NCBI GenBank assembly: GCA_022771185.1
Contig: JALFCJ010000249.1
Span: 1-22,274, forward strand
Direction of reading: 5' to 3'
DNA length: 22,274 bases
Source of the DNA: Spirochaetales bacterium
GTDB taxonomy: Bacteria; Spirochaetota; Spirochaetia; Sphaerochaetales; Sphaerochaetaceae
In this document: in pieces, positions 15,093-22,274 of the stretch
Numbering within the stretch: position 1 is the first letter of the stretch
Layout of the letters: each line of letters starts with the position of its first letter
Translations under genes and position numbers: made by a program
The notes under the pieces: model-generated
Told to the model about the DNA's origin: nothing
The model's database searches: none
What the model saw: only the letters and a program-made list of their open reading frames with translations

Positions 15093-17192
15093 CTATTTCT
15101 TCTTATTAGGAATCACAGGCGCATCAGTCGCCCCAAGTCCAGTGAGTTCGATGACGGAAGGAATGGTTCTTATTGCTGATGTGCACTTTCTGATGGCTTC
15201 TTCGCTTTCAGCGATGATAGTAAATTCTCCGGTAAGTCTATTGCCGTCGATTCCAAGTGTACCTTTTCTCACTCTTCCGCCATGATATTTGACAGCATTA
15301 TCTAATTGACCGAAGATATCAGAGTCAATCTTAGTTGTGACTCTATATCTCTTCATCAACTCGTCGCCTGTCCATTTGACACTTACTGTTCTCTCGTTTA
15401 CTTCAGCCATGTGCTTTAAGTTGGAGCAGTCTTTTCTATGGATAATATATCCTCTGCCTCTAGTGATGTAGGCAAGAACGTCATCTCCCTGCATAGGGTT
15501 ACAGCACTTTGCAAAAGAATACATGACATTGGAGTCGTCTCCAACCATAAGTGTTCCTGTTGTCTCAGGAGCTGTATATGACATTGTCCCGTTGATAAGA
15601 CGGGCAGGATTTGTCATCGTAACTTCTTTTTTCTGCGGTGGATTAGGCTTCTTTTCAGGTGTCTTTACTTCCGGAACGTTATCAGCTTGATACTTATTAA
15701 GCCAAGCTTTGATCTTCTTTTTTGTGCTGGAAGCCTGTGCATACTCCATCCACTGTAAGTTCGGATGAGCGGAAGGGGATGTCATGATCTCTACTATCTG
15801 AGTATTCTGTAGAGGCTTGTTTAATGGAATAATTGAGCCGTCAGCTCTTGCTCCTGAGCAGTGGTTGCCGACTTCTGTATGGATCTTATATGCAAAGTCC
15901 AGGGCTGTGGAGCCTACAGGGAGCTCGATTACATGCCCCTGAGGAGTGAAGACCACGATAGAGTCTTTCAAAAGTTCATTCTTGATCTCTTCCATGTAGT
16001 CTTCGCTCTGCTCTATTTCTTTTGACCAGTTCTTTATTTTCTTGACTATCTTCTGGTAGTTGATGGAATCGAGGCTCTTCCAAGCTCCGCTTTCACTACC
16101 TGAAGATGCTTTATATGCCCAGTGGGCTGCGACGCCTTCTTCAGCTGTCTTATGCATTTCCCAGGTTCTTATCTGTATTTCAAGATGCTTTGACTGAGGA
16201 CCCAAGACGGTAGTATGGAGAGACTGATAGTTATTGGCCTTAGGCATAGCGATATAGTCTTTAAACCTGCCTTCAATAGGAATCCACATGGAGTGGATGA
16301 TGCCAAGTATTGTGTAACACTCAACGGTTGTGTTACAGATTACTCTTATTCCCAGTATATCGTAGATTTCATCAATCTCTTTCTTTCTCTTTTTTATCTT
16401 CATGTAAATAGAGTAGGCATGCTTTACTCTACCGGAGACTTCAATATTCTGTAGTCCTTCTTTCTTGCAAGCTTCTTCAATGGCTCTCGATACTTGCTTA
16501 ATGAAGGCAGTATATTCTCCCTTTCTTTCCAAAAGATATGTGGAGATATATTCATAGCTTTCGGGCTTCAAGGCTTTGAGAGACAAGTCTTCAAGCTCGC
16601 TTTTCATTGTCTGCATACCAAGACTGTCTGCAATAGGAGCGAAGATATCGAGGCAGTCCTTTGCAAAGGCAATGCGCCTTTCGCTCTTGAGGCCAGATAG
16701 TGTTCTCATGTTATGAAGTTTATCTGCAAGCTTAATAAGGATGACTCTGAGATCCTTGGACATTGCAAAGAACATCTTCTTGATGGTTTCGGCTTCTTGG
16801 ATAGATTTATCCTGGGTGATACGGGATATCTTGGTGACTGCCTGTACCATCTCGCCAACTTCTTTACCAAAAAGTTTTGCAATATCTTCTTCTGTTGTCT
16901 CTGTGTCTTCGATTGTATCATGAAGTAGACCGGCACACACTGTGTCTGCGTCCATATTGTAGCTCATGAGTATTTCAGCTACCGCAATTGGGTGGATTAG
17001 ATAGGGTTCCCCACTTTTTCTTCTCTGGTCTCCATGCTTTTTTGCCGCATATACTGCAGCTGCTGAGATTTTCTCAGTGTCTTCCTGTGAATAATTGAGA
17101 ATTTTGTTGACAAATTTATCAACTAAGTCCTTATTCGGAAAATCATCCGGAGTCTTTGAAAGTGTAGAAGTATTAACCGTTGTATTTTCCAT
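15093..17192 (-). CDS. rel: Bifunctional (p)ppGpp synthetase/hydrolase
   Basis: Makes and degrades the stringent-response alarmone (p)ppGpp, and normally works on the ribosome. From the chosen ATG the protein has 699 residues. The hydrolase domain has His67 and HDTIED at 91-96, so it looks active. The synthetase domain has R309-F-K-D312, YQSLHT at 322-327 and Glu338 in EIQIRT. The RxKD form is typical of bifunctional Rel/SpoT rather than ExDD RelA. TGS follows at about 410-472, then a Pro/Lys-rich linker (506-523), a CC-containing zinc-finger-like domain (Cys563-Cys564) and ACT (about 612-686). A longer frame starts at TTG 17216, but the ATG at 17192 has AGGGTGG just before it. It overlaps prmC by 20 nt. 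Confidence 0.95.
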   Translation of the reverse strand: MENTTVNTSTLSKTPDDFPNKDLVDKFVNKILNYSQEDTEKISAAAVYAAKKHGDQRRKSGEPYLIHPIAVAEILMSYNMDADTVCAGLLHDTIEDTETTEEDIAKLFGKEVGEMVQAVTKISRITQDKSIQEAETIKKMFFAMSKDLRVILIKLADKLHNMRTLSGLKSERRIAFAKDCLDIFAPIADSLGMQTMKSELEDLSLKALKPESYEYISTYLLERKGEYTAFIKQVSRAIEEACKKEGLQNIEVSGRVKHAYSIYMKIKKRKKEIDEIYDILGIRVICNTTVECYTILGIIHSMWIPIEGRFKDYIAMPKANNYQSLHTTVLGPQSKHLEIQIRTWEMHKTAEEGVAAHWAYKASSGSESGAWKSLDSINYQKIVKKIKNWSKEIEQSEDYMEEIKNELLKDSIVVFTPQGHVIELPVGSTALDFAYKIHTEVGNHCSGARADGSIIPLNKPLQNTQIVEIMTSPSAHPNLQWMEYAQASSTKKKIKAWLNKYQADNVPEVKTPEKKPNPPQKKEVTMTNPARLINGTMSYTAPETTGTLMVGDDSNVMYSFAKCCNPMQGDDVLAYITRGRGYIIHRKDCSNLKHMAEVNERTVSVKWTGDELMKRYRVTTKIDSDIFGQLDNAVKYHGGRVRKGTLGIDGNRLTGEFTIIAESEEAIRKCTSAIRTIPSVIELTGLGATDAPVIPNKKK

Positions 17193-18009
17193 ATACCACC
17201 CTATCCTTACCTGCAAGGTCTTTTTTTATGTTAACACTTGAATACCCCTCTGTTTCAAGGAGTTTAGCGAGAGTTGAGCATTGTCTATAGTCACATTCAA
17301 GTGCAATATATCCGCCTTTTTCCAAGAATTTACCTGAGTCCTTGATAATTCTCCTGATTATTCCCAGTCCATCCTCATCAAAACCATAAAGAGCAAGGCG
17401 GGGCTCTTTTTTTACATCCTCATCCACTTCATTGCACCATGTGTCTGTCAAATATGGAGGATTAGAAACGATGAGAGAAAACTTACACCCTTCCCACTTC
17501 TCAAATAGATCTCCAACTCTTATATCAGCTTTCTTTCCTATGAGGCGCTCGTAATTTTCTTTTGCAATCGATGCTGCAGACGGCGAGATATCGGAAAGCT
17601 TAACGTCTTTTCCCAGTTCTTTTGCTATAGCTGTAGCTACTGCTCCGCTTCCTGTACATAAATCGAGAATGTCGCCTAGGAGATTGTTCTCTTTATAGAG
17701 CTCTATTGCCACTTCTACAAGAGTCTCAGTGTCAGGGCGTGGAATAAGTACATTCTCGTTTACTTTAAACTCCATGCCCCAAAACTCTTTGACTCCTGTA
17801 ATATATGCCATTGGATAACCGGAGGCTCTTTTTTCCATCATAGAAAGAGCTTTCTCGACTGTTTCTTGTGATATCTCTTCGTCTTTATCAGTAATTTGCT
17901 TTAGAGGTGAAAAACCCAAAAAGGAGAGAAGAACCCTAGCTTCAAGCATTGGGTCTTCCAGTTTATTTCCTATTTCTATAAGTTTTCTTTTCAGCTCAAA
18001 GAGTGTCAT
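17173..18009 (-). CDS. prmC: Peptide chain release factor N5-glutamine methyltransferase
   Basis: Methylates the glutamine of the GGQ motif in release factors, using S-adenosylmethionine. The 278 residues are the normal length. An N-terminal helical domain (1-75) precedes the Rossmann-like methyltransferase fold. The SAM-binding loop DLCTGSGA is at 116-123 and the substrate-glutamine motif NPPY at 183-186; RPDTE at 91-95 is also typical. Its ATG shares one base with the prfA stop (TGATG), so translation is probably coupled to its own substrate protein. It ends inside the start of rel. Confidence 0.96.
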   Translation of the reverse strand: MTLFELKRKLIEIGNKLEDPMLEARVLLSFLGFSPLKQITDKDEEISQETVEKALSMMEKRASGYPMAYITGVKEFWGMEFKVNENVLIPRPDTETLVEVAIELYKENNLLGDILDLCTGSGAVATAIAKELGKDVKLSDISPSAASIAKENYERLIGKKADIRVGDLFEKWEGCKFSLIVSNPPYLTDTWCNEVDEDVKKEPRLALYGFDEDGLGIIRRIIKDSGKFLEKGGYIALECDYRQCSTLAKLLETEGYSSVNIKKDLAGKDRVVYGKYNG

Positions 18010-19088
18010 CAGTTATCTTTCAGTGCCTCTTCTCCTGCCTTGATCTTCAAAGCGTCGATAAACTCATCCAGTTCGCCGTTAAGGACTCCGTCAAGATTGT
18101 ATGAAGTAAGGTTTACTCTGTGGTCGGTGCATCTGTTCTGAGGGAAGTTATATGTTCTTATTCTCTCACTTCTGTCACCGCTACCTACCATGCTTTTTCT
18201 GGCGTCAGCCCTCTCTTTCTGTTTCTTGGCTTCTTCCATTTCAAAGAGTCTTGACCTAAGGACTCTCATAGCCTTGTTTTTGTTCTTAAGCTGAGACTTC
18301 TCATCCTGCTGGATTACAACTATTCCTGTAGGAAGGTGTGTAATTCTTACGGCACTGTCTGTAGTGTTTACACACTGTCCGCCAGGGCCACCGGCTCTCA
18401 TTACATCGATCTTCAAATCTTTTTCATTGATTTCGATATCTGTCTCTTCAGCTTCTGGTAGTATTGCTACAGTGATGGCTGATGTGTGAATTCTTCCACC
18501 TGACTCGGTCTCTGGTACACGCTGTACTCTATGTACGCCTGATTCATATCTCATAGAGCCATAGACATCTTTACCGCTGATGGAACATACGATCTCTTTA
18601 TAGCCTCCACGTTCCGTTTCGTTTTGGCTCATTATTTCGATCTTCCACCTCTTCTTTTCTGCATAGTGGGTATACATTCTGAAAATATCAGCGGCAAATA
18701 AGGCGGCTTCTTCTCCACCTGTTCCTGCCCTTATTTCCATAATGATGTTCTTTCCTTCCAGAGGATCTGGTGGAACAAGGAGCACCTTGCACTCTTTTTC
18801 AGCTGTCTCCAGGGAAGTCTTTAGTTCTTCTATCTCTTCTTTTATTACTTCCCTCATTTCGCTGTCTTCTTCAGCTTCCAGCATCTCTAAGGAATCTGAG
18901 AGCTCAGAGGAGAGTTTACCCATCTCTTCCAGTTTCTCTACAATAGGAGCAAGATGAGATCTTTCCATCATCTTCTCTTTATATAATTTCATGTTGCCCA
19001 TTACCTCAGGTGTACTGAGGCTTTGGTCCAATTCTTCCAGTTGTTTTTGGTAACCCGGCAGTTTATTCAATAATTCGTTACTAGACAT
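18009..19088 (-). CDS. prfA: Peptide chain release factor 1
   Basis: Reads UAA and UAG stop codons and triggers peptide release on the ribosome. The 359 residues are full length. The stop-codon motif PxT is PET at 192-194, in RVQRVPETESGGRIHTS, which identifies RF1 rather than RF2. The GGQ motif is at 236-238, in an RAGGPGGQCVNTTDS context with Cys239 where many RF1 proteins have His. An AAGGA ribosome site lies across the end of sbcB, 2 nt upstream of this gene. It is followed directly by prmC. Confidence 0.97.
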   Translation of the reverse strand: MSSNELLNKLPGYQKQLEELDQSLSTPEVMGNMKLYKEKMMERSHLAPIVEKLEEMGKLSSELSDSLEMLEAEEDSEMREVIKEEIEELKTSLETAEKECKVLLVPPDPLEGKNIIMEIRAGTGGEEAALFAADIFRMYTHYAEKKRWKIEIMSQNETERGGYKEIVCSISGKDVYGSMRYESGVHRVQRVPETESGGRIHTSAITVAILPEAEETDIEINEKDLKIDVMRAGGPGGQCVNTTDSAVRITHLPTGIVVIQQDEKSQLKNKNKAMRVLRSRLFEMEEAKKQKERADARKSMVGSGDRSERIRTYNFPQNRCTDHRVNLTSYNLDGVLNGELDEFIDALKIKAGEEALKDN

Positions 19089-19090
19089 CT

Positions 19091-20491
19091 TTAATCCTTG
19101 ATTACAGTATCTTCAAGCCAATCCCCATATTCAAGAAGGGAAGCTATAATCTTCTTTTTCTCACCCTCTATTTCCATACTTTCCATAAGCTTTTTACAGT
19201 TCGCCCTGTAATTTTCTAGGCTTTGTGCGTTCTGGATAGGTGGAGAAATAAGGCGGGAAGCACACCAGTTCTTCCACTTCTTTCTATCACTGTCACTCAA
19301 AACTTCAGGCCAATTCCTTGCTACCTGTCTCCATACAAGCTTATGATACTTCTCATCATCGAATGGCAGGGATGGATGATGCGAGAGCTTAGCTGAAGGC
19401 GGAAGCTTCCTGACTTCAGCAAGCCTTTTTTTGTCATCCCGTGACAAGAATGAGCCATATATAGTCACGTCCGGGTCTTTATCTGTGTTTTCAAACTCAG
19501 GGATAGTCTCCAGGAGTTTTTCTTTGTCAAAGACCTTTCTGTCTACTATATAGCGAGCTCTCTTCAATACTTCTTCTTTTGTAAATCCCAGTCTATTCTC
19601 TCCTTCCTTGTCAAGTGTATTCAAAGGAGCGACGAAAGGACACCTGTTGGCATTGAGCTTAAATAAGCCTGTTGCCTTATAGTCTGAAAGCTCAGGGTTA
19701 GATGGAATATCAAACGAGAGGTCGAAACACCATATTTCATTCTTTCCTGAATAGAAGAGAGGAAGGCAGGGGTGAGTGTTGCCTTTTTCTGAGGCGAACA
19801 TAGACGAAGTGTGGAGAAATGGTTCGTGCTTCAAGACGTTCACTACATTCTTCACATTGTCTTTATCCCTGATGTTCAAGGCCCAATCCCAAAGACGGGG
19901 TTGGTTCTTCTTTATGAGCCTTGCTACATTAATTGTAGCTCTTACGTCTACCAGGGCGTCATGGGCTCCCTTCTGGTCTATGCCGTTTTCTTCAGTAAGG
20001 TCTGTGAGCTTGAATGACGTGTATCCAGTTTCACTGTTCTTCTTGTCAAAGACCATGCCTTGAGGCCTAAGGTCTCTTGTGGCTCTGACGAGGTTCAGGA
20101 TATCCCAACGGGAGCAGCCGTTGGAGTATTCTCTTTCATATGGGTCATAAAGGTTTCTATATAGAGTGGAACGGATACACTCATCATCAAATCCTATGGA
20201 GTTGAAGCCTGTTGTTATGGTGCCGGGCTTCATCATCTCCGACAGAAGCTTCTCGATCATCTCCGATTCCCTGATTCCCATTTCGTTCACCATCTGTGGG
20301 GTTATGCCTGTCACCAAGCAGCTCTCCGGCACAGGAAGATAGTCAGGAGAAAGCTTGGAATATAGAAGTAATGGCTGATCGATTACATTCAGGTCCATAT
20401 CTGTTCTGATGGCTGCAACTTGTGCAATCCTATCGTAACGAGGATTGAGGCCGAATGTTTCTAAATCATACCAAAGTATAGTGTTCTTCAT
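19091..20491 (-). CDS. sbcB: Exodeoxyribonuclease I
   Basis: Processive 3'-to-5' single-strand DNA exonuclease used in recombination and mismatch repair. From the ATG at 20491 the protein is 466 residues, against about 475 in E. coli. The DEDDh exonuclease residues are Asp9 and Glu11 (WYDLETFG), FDDE at 101-104, and His177 and Asp182 (AHDALVD). Beyond the catalytic core it keeps ExoI-specific segments such as YRNLYDPY at 111-118, SRWDIL and NRCPFVAPLNTL, so it is a true ExoI and not a generic DnaQ-like nuclease. The frame stays open to 20752, but that part is antisense to the next gene and lacks family similarity. No strong ribosome site is visible. It probably heads the sbcB-prfA-prmC-rel operon. 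Confidence 0.94.
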   Translation of the reverse strand: MKNTILWYDLETFGLNPRYDRIAQVAAIRTDMDLNVIDQPLLLYSKLSPDYLPVPESCLVTGITPQMVNEMGIRESEMIEKLLSEMMKPGTITTGFNSIGFDDECIRSTLYRNLYDPYEREYSNGCSRWDILNLVRATRDLRPQGMVFDKKNSETGYTSFKLTDLTEENGIDQKGAHDALVDVRATINVARLIKKNQPRLWDWALNIRDKDNVKNVVNVLKHEPFLHTSSMFASEKGNTHPCLPLFYSGKNEIWCFDLSFDIPSNPELSDYKATGLFKLNANRCPFVAPLNTLDKEGENRLGFTKEEVLKRARYIVDRKVFDKEKLLETIPEFENTDKDPDVTIYGSFLSRDDKKRLAEVRKLPPSAKLSHHPSLPFDDEKYHKLVWRQVARNWPEVLSDSDRKKWKNWCASRLISPPIQNAQSLENYRANCKKLMESMEIEGEKKKIIASLLEYGDWLEDTVIKD

Positions 20492-20564
20492 ATTATTGAG
20501 TATTCTATCAGAGATTCTCGCTCTTTGATATTGCCCAAAGACGAAAAAACAGTAGACTGAAACA

Positions 20565-21170
20565 GTGAAGAAAACACTCGTTTTTATTTTATTTGTATTA
20601 TCTTTATTACCTCTCTTCTCTTCACCCTGTTTTGAAGAGATTGAGACTGTGACGCTGAGTGTTATGGCTTCTTCTGCTTCTAAGCCTCGACTCGCTCTTC
20701 CTGGAGTGGAAATAGAAGGCGAGGGGTTGTTTCCTGAAAAAGTAGTATTCACTTCATCGGATGTTTCTCTCTACTATGATGCTCTTACATCCAAGCCTAA
20801 AGATGCAAGCATCATAGATAGCGCTCTTTTCGCCGCAACCCAGCGCTCTTCCCTGATGCAGCAGATACAAAGAATACTTCTGGATAAGGGATACGAGAAA
20901 GACGACTTGATTGTTGACGGAGATATTTCTATCAATACAAAAAAAGATCCCGATGAACTGGAACTGATGTTGGGTAGGGACCTTTCTTCTATTTCTCTCT
21001 CAATAAAAGTGGACTGCACATTGAAGGAGAGAGGAAAAGAGTGGAGAGTCAAAGGTGTTTTGGAAGTCTTTGGTGACAGCAAAGGAAATCTTGTAGTACA
21101 ATCGAATATGTTTACTGTAAACTCATCAAAATATAAGGTTGATTTAAAATACAGACTGAAATCTGGCTGA
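20565..21170 (+). CDS. Secreted protein of unknown function, GTG start
   Basis: No family is recognised. The 201 residues begin, from a GTG codon, with a good signal peptide: two lysines, then a hydrophobic core ending LPLFSSPC. The residue before the cysteine is proline, which does not fit a lipobox, so signal peptidase I export to the periplasm is more likely than lipidation. The next ATG (20663) would remove the signal, which supports the GTG. The mature part has a central helical stretch (about 85-110) and a C-terminal β-rich half with repeated amphipathic strands. There is no Shine-Dalgarno sequence; TTGCCC (20531) and TAGACT (20553), 16 bp apart, could start transcription at or near the GTG. 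Hexokinase follows after 16 nt, so the two are likely co-transcribed. Confidence 0.72.
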   Translation: MKKTLVFILFVLSLLPLFSSPCFEEIETVTLSVMASSASKPRLALPGVEIEGEGLFPEKVVFTSSDVSLYYDALTSKPKDASIIDSALFAATQRSSLMQQIQRILLDKGYEKDDLIVDGDISINTKKDPDELELMLGRDLSSISLSIKVDCTLKERGKEWRVKGVLEVFGDSKGNLVVQSNMFTVNSSKYKVDLKYRLKSG

Positions 21171-21186
21171 TACACAAGGGGTATCT

Positions 21187-22274
21187 ATGGAAGCATATGA
21201 TTTTCTTAAAAAACATGGTTTAAGAGCAGAGGATGTAGACTCTGACAAAGTCCTCGATTTCTTTTCTTCTGAAATGAAGAAGGGGTTGGAAGGTGAAGAA
21301 AGCTCATTGGCGATGATCGCAACATATACAGAAGCAGGAAATGATATTCCTGATGGTGAAAGTGTTATTGTTATGGATGCTGGAGGAACAAACTTCAGAA
21401 CTTGTCTCGTAACATTTAACGATGGCGTGGCTGAAATCTCAGATTTCCAGAAAGTCGGTATGCCGGGTGCAAAGAAGGAAGTCAGCAAAAAAGAGTTCTT
21501 CTCTATTCTTGCAGACAACATCCAGCGCTTTATGGGTAAGAGCAAGAAAATCGGCTTCTGTTTCTCTTATGCGGCAGAAATCACACCTGACCACGATGGT
21601 ATTCCTCTAATGTTCAGTAAGGAGATCAAGGCTCCTGAAGTAATCGGTAAGAGACTTGGTAAGGAACTCTTGGCTGAGCTGGCTAGTAGGGGATATGACA
21701 CAGAAGGCATGACGGTAAGTATCGTCAACGACACTGTTGCAACACTCCTTGCTGCAAAGGCAGCATATAAGGGTGACGCTTCTACATATATCGGCTTCAT
21801 CCTTGGTACCGGTACAAATACTGCATATGTTGAAAGAAACTCCAATATCAAGAAGCTTGCTCTTTCCGAGGGGAGCCAGATTATCAACGTAGAGTCAGGT
21901 TGCTTGAAGCTGGAACTTTCTGAAATCGACGAAGAATTTATGAAGACTACAAAGGATAGTAACTCCTATCACCTTGAGAAGAAGATCAGCGGTGCATACC
22001 TTGGTCCATTTGCTCTCTTTGTCTTGAAGAGGGCAGCCGAAGAGGGAGTATTCTCTTCCCAGTCAGTTGAGAAGCTATCTGAAATGAATGACCTTGAGAC
22101 AAAGGATGTGGGTGGCTTCTTAAGAGAAGCCGGAGACTTCTCCAATCCTCTCTCTTTCTTCTCTGCAAATAAAGAAGACGCTAAGAATGCTTATATCATC
22201 ATGCGCTCCATCGTTGAGAGATCCGGTAAACTTACAGCTCTCAACCTTACTGCAGCAGTAATCGCTTCAGGAGA
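21187..22274 (+). CDS. Hexokinase, C-terminus beyond the window
   Basis: ATP-dependent phosphorylation of hexoses at carbon 6, the entry to glycolysis; cytoplasmic ASKHA-fold kinase. The 362 residues present contain the phosphate-1 loop DAGGTNFR at 64-71, the catalytic Asp182 in NDTVATLL, and the phosphate-2 loop LGTGTN at 206-211. These motifs and the size fit the hexokinase family found in spirochaetes and eukaryotes rather than the smaller bacterial Glk glucokinase. AAGGGG precedes the ATG. The final adenosine-binding region and the stop codon lie right of the window. Confidence 0.92.
   Translation, partial: MEAYDFLKKHGLRAEDVDSDKVLDFFSSEMKKGLEGEESSLAMIATYTEAGNDIPDGESVIVMDAGGTNFRTCLVTFNDGVAEISDFQKVGMPGAKKEVSKKEFFSILADNIQRFMGKSKKIGFCFSYAAEITPDHDGIPLMFSKEIKAPEVIGKRLGKELLAELASRGYDTEGMTVSIVNDTVATLLAAKAAYKGDASTYIGFILGTGTNTAYVERNSNIKKLALSEGSQIINVESGCLKLELSEIDEEFMKTTKDSNSYHLEKKISGAYLGPFALFVLKRAAEEGVFSSQSVEKLSEMNDLETKDVGGFLREAGDFSNPLSFFSANKEDAKNAYIIMRSIVERSGKLTALNLTAAVIASG

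Noticed and set aside
15079..15098. Possible shared terminator between the third lipoprotein and rel
   Set aside because: The 11-nt gap holds no inverted repeat followed by a T-run on either strand.
17193..17216. TTG start for rel eight codons upstream
   Set aside because: The ATG at 17192 has a good ribosome site immediately before it and gives the usual N-terminus.
20492..20752. N-terminal extension of exonuclease I
   Set aside because: The extra 87 codons run antisense through the signal peptide of the divergent gene and match nothing in ExoI; the ATG at 20491 gives the expected family start.

Overview
The window is a tightly packed, moderately AT-rich bacterial chromosome segment with no RNA gene, insertion sequence, phage gene or CRISPR array that I can see. 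I infer a host-associated spirochaete of the Treponema/Sphaerochaeta kind. The reasons are a spirochaete-style hexokinase, several large lipoproteins of low complexity in family terms, a small barrel-like envelope protein and short intergenic gaps. This placement is inference, because no rRNA or marker phylogeny is available.

Layout. (1) Positions 1-3357, minus strand: an arginine-biosynthesis operon argG-argH-argF with tight junctions; argF runs off the left edge. Its leader (3358-3430) holds a near-consensus ARG box, a candidate promoter and a nested inverted repeat that could hide the argG ribosome binding site. (2) Positions 3461-4499, minus: a nicotinamidase-like gene (pncA) followed by ribose-5-phosphate isomerase B (rpiB), closed by a clear intrinsic terminator. 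(3) Positions 4558-6168, plus: a regulated family II inorganic pyrophosphatase (DHH-CBS-DRTGG-CBS-DHHA2), ending in a small convergent overlap with a secreted, probably outer-membrane protein gene (6165-6761, minus). (4) Positions 6996-15081, plus: an 8-kb operon of three lipoproteins of 914, 1415 and 366 residues joined by ATGA overlaps, driven by an extended -10 promoter. This is the accessory-looking and least explained part of the window. (5) Positions 15093-20491, minus: a four-gene housekeeping operon sbcB-prfA-prmC-rel with a 2-nt gap, a 1-nt overlap and a 20-nt overlap. (6) Positions 20565-22274, plus: a small secreted protein with a GTG start, then hexokinase, which runs off the right edge.

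How the genes work together. The argG/H/F products carry out the last three steps of arginine synthesis. PrmC methylates the GGQ glutamine of release factor 1, made by the gene just before it. Rel sets (p)ppGpp, and the pyrophosphatase removes pyrophosphate made by biosynthetic reactions such as ArgG's. The three lipoproteins share Ig-like or β-sandwich modules and are probably co-translated, which suggests one envelope assembly of unknown function.

Several starts were chosen away from the longest reading frame: pncA at 4499, pyrophosphatase at 4558, rel at 17192 and sbcB at 20491.
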